From an uncultured Ruminococcus sp. (GTDB taxonomy: Bacteria > Bacillota > Clostridia > Oscillospirales > Ruminococcaceae), in NCBI GenBank assembly GCA_945835085.1, contig CAMAIG010000065.1, positions 1-7,613 of the forward strand: 7,613 nt of DNA. Direction: 5' to 3'. The position numbers were made by a program, and so were the translations under genes. Under the pieces are notes generated by a model. It did no database searches, was not told where the DNA came from, and worked only from the letters and a program-made list of their open reading frames with translations. Positions 1-6,529 of the stretch are shown here, piece by piece. Every line of letters begins with the position of its first letter. Position 1 is the first letter of the stretch.

Positions 1-55
1 GAGTGACTGGCTACGAACCAGTAGGTCAGGGGTTCGAGTCCCTTGCAGCGCACCA
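1..55 (+). tRNA. tRNA-Arg(ACG), 5' end cut by the window edge
   Basis: This is the 3' portion of a tRNA, starting in the 3' strand of the D-stem. The anticodon stem ACTGG (6-10) pairs with CCAGT (18-22) around the seven-base loop CTACGAA, which puts the anticodon ACG at 13-15 (arginine, CGN codons; A34 is normally edited to inosine). The variable loop AGGTC is followed by the T-arm AGGGG-TTCGAGT-CCCTT (28-44). The 3' acceptor strand GCAGCGC (45-51), discriminator A52 and an encoded CCA (53-55) complete the molecule. The acceptor 5' strand and most of the D-arm lie upstream of the window, so acceptor pairing cannot be checked. A terminator hairpin begins two bases after the CCA. Confidence 0.93.
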
Positions 56-56
56 G

Positions 57-88
57 AAAAGCCGTGATGATTTCATCACGGCTTTTTT
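57..88. terminator. Bidirectional intrinsic terminator between tRNA-Arg and ktrA
   Basis: A perfect ten-base inverted repeat (GCCGTGATGA at 61-70 with TCATCACGGC at 73-82, a nine-pair stem with a four-base loop in practice) is flanked by AAAA on the left and TTTTTT on the right (83-88). Read rightward it ends the tRNA transcript with a good U-run. Read leftward it ends the ktrA operon, with a shorter UUUU run. It fills the 34-bp convergent gap between the two genes. Confidence 0.9.
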
Positions 89-89
89 G

Positions 90-743
90 TTATCTTATTC
101 TATTAAGCAGCTTTTCCATGTCACGCTGCTTGCCGAGAACAAGAACGTGATCGTCCTTTGCAAATACATAATCCGCTCCGGGAAGAGTTATGACCTCTTC
201 CCCTTTTTTTATGGCAAGAATGTTTATCTTGTATTTGTTGCGGATATTAAGCTCAAGAATGCTGTTGTTATTCCATGAATCAAGGATAGGTATTTCGTAA
301 ATAGCCGTGTCCTGAGTTATCTCGGTGTAGTCGAAGATGTTTGAAAGACTGTACTGCACAGCAAGCTTTTCCGCTCTGTCCTTTTCGGGATAAACGACCT
401 CGTCGGCACCGTTTCTTCCGAGAAACTTAGCATGGATATCGGTGCTGGCTTTGCTTATTACCTTCTTTGCACCAAGCTCCTTTAACTGGCTTGTAATTTC
501 AAGACTTGCCTGGAAATTGCTTCCGATACAAACAAAGCATATGTCAAAATCCCGTACACCAAGGCTTTCGAGAACATCTCTTTTTGTGCAGTCGGCAATT
601 TTTGCATTTACCGAATACTGCATGAATTCATGAATATTGTCCTCGTTGTTGTCGATGACCATTACCTCGTTGCCGATCTCCGAAAATTTTGCCGCAAGGG
701 TCTTTCCGAATCTTCCAAGTCCGATTATTAGTACAGACCGCAT
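90..743 (-). CDS. ktrA: KtrA/TrkA-type potassium uptake regulatory subunit (RCK domains)
   Basis: 217 residues, close to the usual length of KtrA/KtrC (about 220), so this is the single-RCK Ktr form and not the double-length TrkA of proteobacteria. The RCK_N Rossmann fold shows the dinucleotide motif GLGRFG (residues 8-13), the acidic residue after beta-2 (VID, D31) and an ADCT motif (50-53) equivalent to the family GDAT. An RCK_C domain follows from about residue 140. In the family an octameric cytosolic ring binds ATP/ADP to gate the KtrB pore, and RCK_C can bind cyclic di-AMP, which inhibits uptake; the sequence does not show whether that holds here. The gene starts 18 nt after the ktrB stop with AGGA (750-753) six bases before ATG, so the two are surely co-transcribed. 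It is the last gene of the operon. The paralogue KtrC is the alternative name. Confidence 0.93.
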   Translation of the reverse strand: MRSVLIIGLGRFGKTLAAKFSEIGNEVMVIDNNEDNIHEFMQYSVNAKIADCTKRDVLESLGVRDFDICFVCIGSNFQASLEITSQLKELGAKKVISKASTDIHAKFLGRNGADEVVYPEKDRAEKLAVQYSLSNIFDYTEITQDTAIYEIPILDSWNNNSILELNIRNKYKINILAIKKGEEVITLPGADYVFAKDDHVLVLGKQRDMEKLLNRIR

Positions 744-761
744 GATAATTCCTGCCTTTCT

Positions 762-2144
762 TTATCCAACACTTACCTGCTCAACAGGATTGTGTATGCC
801 TGTGAATTTCTTTGTTCTTGTGAAAATAAGCGCAAAGCTTACGCTTCCCACTCTTCCGCAGTACATCAGAACGATTATGACAGCCCGTGAAAAGGGGATA
901 AGCTCTCTCGTGATGCCTGTTGTCATTCCCACGGTGTTAATTGCGGAAAATCCTTCAAATACCACATCGGTGAGGGACAGCAAAGGCTGTGCGGCGCTTA
1001 TGCACAGAATGCCCGTCAATACGATAACGAGATTGAATGCGATGACCGTCATCGCCTTTCCTGTGACATCCTCCTCCAGACGTCGGTGAGCCACCTCAAT
1101 GTCAGCACTGTTATTCATTTTTGCTATGGTCGCATAAAAAGCAACGGCGATAGTGACTGTTTTAACACCGCCCGCAGTGGAACCGGGGCTTCCGCCTATG
1201 AACATAAGGATTATTGTGAGAATAGTTGAAGCGGGACTCAGAGATGCGGTGTCAACGGTGTTAAATCCCGCAGTTCTCGGAGTAACGCTGTCAAAAAGTG
1301 AATTTAACAGGCTTTGACCCACACCAAACCCTGCATTTGTAAAATCTCTCTCAAAAACAAAAAAGAGAATTGTTCCTACTACTGTAAGTATTGCCGTAAC
1401 AGACAGCGCAAGCCTGCTGTGGAGCCTGTATGCAGAGAAATTCAGCTTGTTTTTTGCAATGTCGTCCCAGACGGAAAAGCCTATTCCTCCGATAAGCACA
1501 AGAGCGCAGACTGTCAGGCATATCAGCGGATCGTCGGCAAATTCGCATAGGGAGGAGTATTCCCCGTATTTACCGTTGAGGTCGAAGCCTGCATTGCAGA
1601 ATGCGGATATGGACATAAATACTGCATTTCCTATGCCCTCCGGCAAGCCCATTTTCGGTATGAAGCGTATGGCAAGCAGTACCGCACCTATGCCTTCAAA
1701 CATCAATGTGCCTGCCGCTATCCTTCTTACAAGTCTGACTATTCCTCCAAGCTGCATTCCGTTAACGCTTTCCTGGAGGACGCTTCTTTCCTTTAAGCCT
1801 ATCCTTCTGCCCGTAGCCATTGCAGTAAGGGACAGTATCGTCATAAATCCCATGCCGCCAACCTGTATCAGAAGGATTATCACAACCTGTCCGAAAACGG
1901 ACCACTGAGTATAGGTGTCAAAGACCGCAAGCCCCGTTACGCAGGTGGCAGATGCGGCTGTGAACATTGCGTCAAGAAAGGAAGGGGAATGTCCCTTTGA
2001 TGAAACGGGCAGCATAAGGAGGATTGCTCCCAGAAGTATTATAGCAAAATAGCCTATGGCGATTATGTGTGAGGAGGAGAGCCTGTTGAGCCTTTTGTTT
2101 TTCTCTTTTTTTAAACTGCTGAACAGTTTTTCAAGTTTCTCCAT
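762..2144 (-). CDS. ktrB: KtrB/TrkH-family potassium channel/transporter subunit
   Basis: 460 residues, near the usual 445-460 of KtrB. It is an integral membrane protein built of four M1-P-M2 repeats. All four filter glycines are visible: TCVTG (67-71), FCNAGF (182-187), TPRTAGF (288-294) and INTVGM (402-407). The glycine-rich loop GGSPGSTAGG (317-326) in the third repeat matches the intramembrane gating loop of KtrB, and GRVG (430-433) is the conserved arginine motif in the last M2 helix. The lysine-rich N-terminal 25 residues are probably cytoplasmic. The family dimerises and sits on a KtrA ring, and potassium uptake is often sodium-dependent. The start is supported by AAGGA six bases before ATG (AGGA complement at 2151-2154). 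A long imperfect hairpin lies just upstream of this ribosome binding site. Partner ktrA follows directly. Confidence 0.94.
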   Translation of the reverse strand: MEKLEKLFSSLKKEKNKRLNRLSSSHIIAIGYFAIILLGAILLMLPVSSKGHSPSFLDAMFTAASATCVTGLAVFDTYTQWSVFGQVVIILLIQVGGMGFMTILSLTAMATGRRIGLKERSVLQESVNGMQLGGIVRLVRRIAAGTLMFEGIGAVLLAIRFIPKMGLPEGIGNAVFMSISAFCNAGFDLNGKYGEYSSLCEFADDPLICLTVCALVLIGGIGFSVWDDIAKNKLNFSAYRLHSRLALSVTAILTVVGTILFFVFERDFTNAGFGVGQSLLNSLFDSVTPRTAGFNTVDTASLSPASTILTIILMFIGGSPGSTAGGVKTVTIAVAFYATIAKMNNSADIEVAHRRLEEDVTGKAMTVIAFNLVIVLTGILCISAAQPLLSLTDVVFEGFSAINTVGMTTGITRELIPFSRAVIIVLMYCGRVGSVSFALIFTRTKKFTGIHNPVEQVSVG

Positions 2145-2165
2145 TTATATTCCTTTCAGTAAATA

Positions 2166-2208
2166 TGCTCCCCGATGGGCTGACCGAATACAGCTCATCG
2201 TAGGAGCA
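2166..2208 (-). promoter_or_regulatory. Imperfect hairpin in the trpS-ktrB gap, upstream of the ktrB RBS
   Basis: On the minus-strand RNA, TGCTCC (2208-2203) pairs with GGAGCA (2171-2166). Inside it, GATGAGCTG (2199-2191) pairs with CAGCCCATC (2182-2174) with one A-C mismatch, around the loop TATTCGGT; a 3+2 base internal loop separates the two stems. About 14 pairs form in total. No U-tract follows, so it does not look like an ordinary intrinsic terminator, and the gap is far too small for the known ydaO cyclic di-AMP riboswitch. It could be a processing or stability element, or a structure that sets ktrB translation independently of trpS. The pairing is seen; the role is inferred. Confidence 0.4.
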
Positions 2209-2223
2209 GTAATGAGATGCTGA

Positions 2224-3228
2224 TTATCTGAAATCAACGAAGCCCACCTTGCGGTAAGCCTTGGAAACAGTTTTCTGAGCAATTCTTCCTGCCATTTCGG
2301 CACCCTTTGTGTAGCATTCCTTGAGATATGCCTTGTCGTTCATAAGACGGTCAAATTCGCTTCTTACAGGCTCCAGATGGTCAGCCACAGCTTCGCCGAC
2401 TGCAAGCTTGAAATCACCGTAGCCCTTGCCGTCAAATTCCTTTTCGATATCCTCAAAGCTCTTGCCCGTTACAACGGAGTAGATGGTCATAAGGTTGTTG
2501 ATGCCGTCCTTGCCCTCGGCGTATCTTACCACAGCCTCGGAGTCTGTAACAGCCTTCTTGAACTTTCTGATTATTGTGTCCTTGTCGTCAAGGATATATA
2601 TGCAGCCGTTGGGATTATCGTCGGATTTAGACATTTTTGCAGTGGGATCCTGGAGGCTCATTACCTTTGCACCCACCTCGGGAATATAAGGCTCGGGCAC
2701 CTTGAACAGCTCGCCGTATCTCTGATTGAAGCGCTGAGCTACGTTTCTTGCAAGCTCCAGATGCTGCTTCTGATCAACGCCCACAGGCACAAGATCGGAC
2801 TGATAGAGCAGGATATCTCCTGCCATGAGCACGGGATATGTGAACAGTCCCGCATTGATATCATCGGGGTGCTTTTCGGACTTAGCCTTGAACTGAGTCA
2901 TTCTTGAAAGCTCTCCGAACTGTGTGGAGCAGGAAAGCACCCAGTTTATCTCGGCGTGGCACTTATTATGGCTCTGGATAAATGCGATGGATTTTTCGGG
3001 GTCAATGCCGCAGGCAAGGAGCAGCGCATATGCCTGAACGGTGTTCTGTCTGAGCTTTGCAGGGTCCTGACGGACAGTTATTGCGTGCATATCGGCGATC
3101 ATGTAGATGCAGTTGAATTCCTCCTGGAGCTTATTCCAGTTGCGGACAGCGCCGATGTAATTTCCCAGGGTGAATGTGCCCGTGGGCTGTATTCCGCTGA
3201 GGATTATCTTCTTTTCCTGTGTTTCCAT
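2224..3228 (-). CDS. trpS: Tryptophan--tRNA ligase
   Basis: 334 residues, in line with bacterial class Ic TrpRS (about 330). It activates tryptophan with ATP and charges tRNA-Trp in the cytosol. The Rossmann catalytic core starts at the N-terminus with PTG (15-17) and TLGN (20-23), the TrpRS form of the HIGH motif. GDILLY (137-142) contains the conserved aspartate D138, expected to contact the indole nitrogen, followed by VGVDQKQHLELAR (149-161). The KMSKS loop is intact at 198-202. The C-terminal helical anticodon-binding region runs to the end. The start follows AAAGGA (complement at 3239-3244) ten bases before ATG, and lies 26 nt after the aminotransferase stop, so it is expressed from the upstream promoter. 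There is no room for its own T-box leader in that gap, unlike many Firmicute trpS genes. Confidence 0.97.
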   Translation of the reverse strand: METQEKKIILSGIQPTGTFTLGNYIGAVRNWNKLQEEFNCIYMIADMHAITVRQDPAKLRQNTVQAYALLLACGIDPEKSIAFIQSHNKCHAEINWVLSCSTQFGELSRMTQFKAKSEKHPDDINAGLFTYPVLMAGDILLYQSDLVPVGVDQKQHLELARNVAQRFNQRYGELFKVPEPYIPEVGAKVMSLQDPTAKMSKSDDNPNGCIYILDDKDTIIRKFKKAVTDSEAVVRYAEGKDGINNLMTIYSVVTGKSFEDIEKEFDGKGYGDFKLAVGEAVADHLEPVRSEFDRLMNDKAYLKECYTKGAEMAGRIAQKTVSKAYRKVGFVDFR

Positions 3229-3254
3229 TTTAATAATATCCTTTCATTTGGTTA

Positions 3255-4448
3255 TTAGTCAAACATATCCCTTGAGAGCTTGCCGAGTATCTCGCAGCCC
3301 TTGACAAGCTGCTCGTCTGTGGGGGTGGTGAAATTCAGACGGAAGGAATTTGTCTTATCGGTTTCATTAATAAGGAAGGCAGTGCCGGGAACAACCGCAA
3401 CACGGTATTCCTCAACAGCCTTTGTGCAGAAGCCCAGCATATCGCAGCCCTCGGGAAGAGTTGCCCATACGAATAAGCCTCCCTGGGGACGGGTGCAGGT
3501 GACCTTCTTTGAGAAGCTGCTGTCGATTGCGGAGAGCATAATGTCGCACTTTCGCTTGTTGATAGCTCTTATCTCTTCAAGGTGAGCGTCCATGTCGTAA
3601 TTATTCATGTACTCGTCGCATATCATCTGAGCGAGGATATTGGTGTGAACGTCGGAAACCTGCTTGCAGACAACTATCTTTGAGATAACAGGCTTGGGAG
3701 CGGAAACAAAGCCCACTCTTATACCCGGTGCAAGGGTCTTTGAGAAGGTGCCCGAATAAATAACCAGACCCTCGGTGTCCATGGACTTGATGGAAGGAAT
3801 AGGCTCTCCTGCAAATCGGGTATCGCCGTAGGGATTATCCTCAAGTATCATAACGCCGTATTTCTTTGCAAGCTCATAAATAGCCTTTCTCTTTTCAAGA
3901 GAGGTGCAAAGACCCGTGGGATTCTGGAAATTGGGGATTATGTAAATGAGCTTGGGGTTTTTTGAAGTCCTGAGAGCCTCTTCAAGCTTTTCGAGATTCA
4001 TGCCGTCACTGTCCATTTCAACGCCTTTAAGCGCAACGTGATAGGACTTGAAGGCATTGAGGCTGCCGATAAATGTGGGAGCCTCGCAGATAAGGGTGTC
4101 ACCTTCATTGAGAAGCACCTTGCAGGAAAGCTCGTTTGCCTGCTGAGCGCCTGAGGTGATGATAAGCTCGTCAGTTTCCTCATTGAAGCAGTTATCCTTT
4201 GCAAGCCGCTTCTTCATTGTATCACGGAGGGGAGTGTAGCCCTCGGTAATGCTGTACTGGAGAGCCGCCACGGGGTTTTCCTTCATTATCTTAGCGGTGA
4301 TATCCCCGATATCCTTTGCGGGGAAGGTTTCCGGTGCGGGATTTCCCGCAGCAAGGGAGATGACCGACGGGTCGGCAGTGAATTTAAGTATCTCTCTTAT
4401 GACCGATGGCTTCAGGGAAGATACCTTATCGGAAAAAACATAATCCAT
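3255..4448 (-). CDS. PLP-dependent class I/II aminotransferase (LysN/KAT-II-like)
   Basis: 397 residues, full length for a fold-type I aminotransferase. The Schiff-base lysine is K237 in SGTFSKTLAPG (232-242). Other cofactor and substrate residues are in place: NFQNPTG (173-179, N176), the aspartate that pairs with the pyridine nitrogen (D204 in LEDNPYG), Y65 in QYSITEGY, and the carboxylate-binding arginine R370 in SFRLNF. The N-terminal style (VISLAAGNPAPETFP) and the SKTLAPGIRVG segment point to the subgroup containing 2-aminoadipate aminotransferase LysN, kynurenine aminotransferase II and the catalytic part of MocR regulators. There is no N-terminal GntR DNA-binding domain, so it is an enzyme and not a MocR regulator. 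The amino donor cannot be read from the sequence; an aromatic or branched substrate is possible. It is the first gene of the operon, with AAAGGA ten bases before ATG. Confidence 0.9.
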   Translation of the reverse strand: MDYVFSDKVSSLKPSVIREILKFTADPSVISLAAGNPAPETFPAKDIGDITAKIMKENPVAALQYSITEGYTPLRDTMKKRLAKDNCFNEETDELIITSGAQQANELSCKVLLNEGDTLICEAPTFIGSLNAFKSYHVALKGVEMDSDGMNLEKLEEALRTSKNPKLIYIIPNFQNPTGLCTSLEKRKAIYELAKKYGVMILEDNPYGDTRFAGEPIPSIKSMDTEGLVIYSGTFSKTLAPGIRVGFVSAPKPVISKIVVCKQVSDVHTNILAQMICDEYMNNYDMDAHLEEIRAINKRKCDIMLSAIDSSFSKKVTCTRPQGGLFVWATLPEGCDMLGFCTKAVEEYRVAVVPGTAFLINETDKTNSFRLNFTTPTDEQLVKGCEILGKLSRDMFD

Positions 4449-4458
4449 AATTAAAGCG

Positions 4459-4465
4459 TCCTTTC
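4459..4465 (-). promoter_or_regulatory. Ribosome binding site GAAAGGA of the aminotransferase gene
   Basis: GAAAGGA on the minus strand, with ten bases to ATG. The same heptamer precedes trpS (3239-3245) and ktrB (2151-2157), so three of the four genes in this operon share one Shine-Dalgarno form. The consistency supports all three start choices. Confidence 0.7.
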
Positions 4466-4512
4466 GGAATAATAATAATGCTCAGCCTATCGCCTAAGCA
4501 TACGTTACACCT

Positions 4513-4541
4513 ATTATATCACATATCCGCAGAAAACGCAA
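4513..4541 (-). promoter_or_regulatory. Sigma-A promoter of the aminotransferase-trpS-ktrBA operon
   Basis: On the minus strand, TTGCGT (4541-4536) is the -35 and a perfect TATAAT (4518-4513) the -10. They are separated by exactly 17 bases, and TG stands one base before TATAAT, giving an extended -10. Transcription would start near 4506, giving a leader of about 57 nt. That leader can form a small stem, GCTTAG with CTGAGC (4499-4480), and then an ATT triplet run before the RBS. No terminator or T-box is visible in the leader. Confidence 0.8.
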
Positions 4542-4594
4542 CATATATTTTATTAAAAATGGGAACAGTGCATGGGAAAGGAACGGTCGGGGCT

Positions 4595-6253
4595 ATGAAA
4601 AAGCAGGGATTTCTTCAAGGCTCAGCGGTGCTGATGGCGTCGGCGCTTATTGTAAAGGTGATGGGAGCCATGTTCAGGATACCGCTGGCAAATATGCTCG
4701 GAGGCACGGGAATGGGCTATTTCTCGGCGGCGTACAGCATATTCATGCCCGTCTATGCGGTTTCGGCAACGGGGCTTCCCGCAGCGGTGTCGGGCTGCAC
4801 AGCCGCCTATGCCGCCATGGGCAGGGACGAGTCGGAGAACATCAGAAGGACGGCTCTAAGGCTTTTCGGGGCAGTGGGCGTGTGCGCCTGTCTTGTGATA
4901 ATGCTGGGAGCATATCCCTTCTGCAAATACATTTCGGAGGATATGCGTGCTCTGCCCGCAGTTGCGGCAATAGCGCCCTCGGTCATTGCAGGGTGCCTTG
5001 TATCGGTGTACAGAGGGTACTATGAGGGCATGAGAAATATGTACCCCACGGCGGTTTCCCAGACCGTTGAAGGGGCAGCAAAGCTTGTGCTGGGACTATC
5101 TCTGTGCGGAATGTGCCTTTGGGCGGCAAGGGAATATCCCAACAGCTTTCTCCGAATTATCGGCTGGAAAAGGGGAGATGCGGAGTCGGCGGCAGTGCCC
5201 TATGCAGCTGCAGCGGCGGTGCTTGGCATAACCCTGTCATCATGGGCGGGACTTATTTATATAGCGGCGGCAGACAGAAAAATGCGTGGAGCATCTCATA
5301 AAAATAGGGGGACATCTGTCGGCACCGGGAGGATACTTTCGGATCTGCTGAAAATTGCCCTTCCGGGAGCTGTGGGAGCGCTGGTGACAAATTTAAGCTC
5401 CCTTATTGACCTTGTGACAATAATGAGATCTCTCGGGAAGCTGGCGGAAAGTTCTCCCGGGTATTTTTCCGAGCTGATAAGGGCGGGAGTGAGTGCCGAA
5501 AATATCCCCGCATTCGTTTACGGAAGCTTCACGGGACTTGCGGTTACGCTATTTAATCTGGTGCCCTCGGTTACGAATATGTTCGGCAAAAGTATGCTTC
5601 CCGCCGCTGCCGCCGCAAAGGCTGGGGGGGACAGGGCAAGGCTCGGTGAATGCTCGGAGCAGGTGCTTTTTGTCTGCGCTCTTGTGTCCGTTCCTGCGGG
5701 AGCGGGCATGGCGGCAATGGCAGAGCCTGTCCTTCAAACCCTTTTTTACGGCAGAGAGCTTGAAATAATAGTATGCAGGCAGGCGGCGGCGCTCCTCGGG
5801 CTGTCTGTACCCTTGGTATGCATTTCCTCATCGGCATTTGCTGTGCTCCAGGCTGCGGGCAGAGCCGATATCCCCGTAAAGCTTATGGGGATAGGTGCGG
5901 TGCTGAAGCTTGTGGGAAATCTGCTGCTCGTTCCCGTTCCGGGACTTGGTGTGTCTGGAGCGGCGCTTTCAACGCTTCTGTGCTATGTATTTATATGTGC
6001 TGCCTCCGTCATAATGCTGAGAAAGCACGCCTGTCTTGATGAGGGGCGTTTCATATCAATGCTACTGAGGATAATTTCCTGCGGCATATGCTGTGCAGCG
6101 GGGGCTGTTTTTATGAAAGAGTTTATTGGCGGTGCTGTTGAAATGAGGATAGCCACGCTGATTTCCTGCGGCTTCGGAGGTGTGGTTTATGTGTGTTTCG
6201 GTGCTCTGCAGGGAGTTTTTGACAGAAAAAAGCTGCAAAAGCTCCTCAAATGA
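4595..6253 (+). CDS. MATE/MOP-superfamily flippase, SpoVB/YabM type
   Basis: 552 residues from the chosen start, the usual size for this group (about 520-550). It is a very hydrophobic, alanine-rich polytopic membrane protein with roughly 14 transmembrane segments, and should move lipid-linked saccharide or peptidoglycan precursors across the membrane. Family signatures are the N-terminal FLQGSAVLMASALIVKVMG (6-24), YRGYYEGMRNMYPTAVSQ (139-156), and a second-half start (about 253-280) that mirrors the first. I chose ATG 4595 because MKKQGFLQGS matches family N-termini and AAAGGA (4577-4582) lies upstream, although its 12-base spacing is long. The frame is open back to ATG 4478, but that stretch carries the opposing promoter and reads as non-family sequence; ATG 4559 has no ribosome binding site. 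The position before mazG matches yabM in Bacillus. Substrate unknown; MurJ-like activity is possible. Confidence 0.88.
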   Translation: MKKQGFLQGSAVLMASALIVKVMGAMFRIPLANMLGGTGMGYFSAAYSIFMPVYAVSATGLPAAVSGCTAAYAAMGRDESENIRRTALRLFGAVGVCACLVIMLGAYPFCKYISEDMRALPAVAAIAPSVIAGCLVSVYRGYYEGMRNMYPTAVSQTVEGAAKLVLGLSLCGMCLWAAREYPNSFLRIIGWKRGDAESAAVPYAAAAAVLGITLSSWAGLIYIAAADRKMRGASHKNRGTSVGTGRILSDLLKIALPGAVGALVTNLSSLIDLVTIMRSLGKLAESSPGYFSELIRAGVSAENIPAFVYGSFTGLAVTLFNLVPSVTNMFGKSMLPAAAAAKAGGDRARLGECSEQVLFVCALVSVPAGAGMAAMAEPVLQTLFYGRELEIIVCRQAAALLGLSVPLVCISSSAFAVLQAAGRADIPVKLMGIGAVLKLVGNLLLVPVPGLGVSGAALSTLLCYVFICAASVIMLRKHACLDEGRFISMLLRIISCGICCAAGAVFMKEFIGGAVEMRIATLISCGFGGVVYVCFGALQGVFDRKKLQKLLK

Positions 6254-6305
6254 CCCTGTGACCGCATTTCCCAATTTATGCAAAATGGCAAGAAAATGAA
6301 AGGGC

Positions 6306-6337
6306 AAAAGCCTTGCAAATGGCTTTGCAGGGCTTTT
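6306..6337 (+). terminator. Intrinsic terminator after the flippase gene
   Basis: AAAAGCC (6306-6312) pairs with GGCTTTT (6331-6337) and TGCAAA (6314-6319) with TTTGCA (6324-6329), joined through a T-G wobble around the loop TGGC. That makes a 14-pair stem ending in four Ts. The U-run is short, but the stem is long and the site is 52 bases after the stop codon. It separates the flippase transcript from mazG. Confidence 0.72.
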
Positions 6338-6436
6338 CAAGTGGTATTTTTATACATAATAGTAACAGAAAATTCGGATGTTATAACGAAAAGTCCGTTA
6401 AAAACGACGATTTCTCGGAAAAATTCAAAAATCCTC

Positions 6437-6465
6437 TTGAATTATTTGCCTTAATCGGTTAATAT
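6437..6465 (+). promoter_or_regulatory. Probable sigma-A promoter of mazG-hup
   Basis: TTGAAT (6437-6442, four of six bases matching TTGACA in order) and TAATAT (6460-6465) are spaced by 17 bases in AT-rich sequence, about 65 bases before the mazG start. The -10 match is modest. The stretch between the upstream terminator and this promoter (6338-6436) is AT-rich and holds no gene; the only pattern seen in it is the eight-base palindrome GTTATAAC at 6380-6387. Confidence 0.45.
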
Positions 6466-6483
6466 ATTAATTGACGCCCTGTG

Positions 6484-6506
6484 TCGGGCTTAAAGCCCGA
6501 TTTAAG
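6484..6506 (+). promoter_or_regulatory. mazG leader with two mutually exclusive hairpins
   Basis: TCGGGCT (6484-6490) pairs perfectly with AGCCCGA (6494-6500) around TAA. The overlapping segment CTTAAA (6489-6494) can instead pair with TTTAAG (6501-6506) around GCCCGA. The first fold is much stronger because it is GC-rich. The element lies between the predicted transcription start and the GGAGG ribosome binding site. It has no adequate U-tract, so it is not a clear terminator. The role is unknown. Confidence 0.35.
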
Positions 6507-6513
6507 GTGCTTC

Positions 6514-6520
6514 GGAGGGG
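6514..6520 (+). promoter_or_regulatory. Ribosome binding site of mazG
   Basis: GGAGGGG lies nine bases before ATG 6530. It is strong and well spaced, and fixes the mazG start. Confidence 0.75.
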
Positions 6521-6529
6521 ACTGCGGAT

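Noticed and set aside
637..1089. Plus-strand open frame opposite the ktrA/ktrB junction (150 codons)
   Set aside because: It crosses two confident minus-strand genes and has no recognisable protein character.
2166..2208. Reading the trpS-ktrB hairpin as an intrinsic terminator
   Set aside because: Neither strand has a U-run after the stem; minus-strand sequence after it is mixed and runs straight into the ktrB ribosome binding site.
2377..2907. Plus-strand open frame opposite trpS (176 codons)
   Set aside because: It lies wholly antisense to a clear TrpRS with intact motifs and has no recognisable domain.
4466..4480. ATT/AAT triplet run in the aminotransferase leader as a repeat element
   Set aside because: Only about four copies of a three-base unit, which is common in AT-rich leaders.
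4478..4594. Possible 39-residue N-terminal extension of the flippase (ATG at 4478 or 4559)
   Set aside because: This stretch holds the opposite-strand operon promoter, has no ribosome binding site before either ATG, and does not resemble family N-termini; MKKQGFLQGS at 4595 does.
5624..5630. Run of seven Gs inside the flippase gene, a possible slippage or phase-variation site
   Set aside because: The reading frame is intact through it and encodes Gly-Gly; a single seven-base run in a housekeeping-type gene is weak evidence for phase variation.
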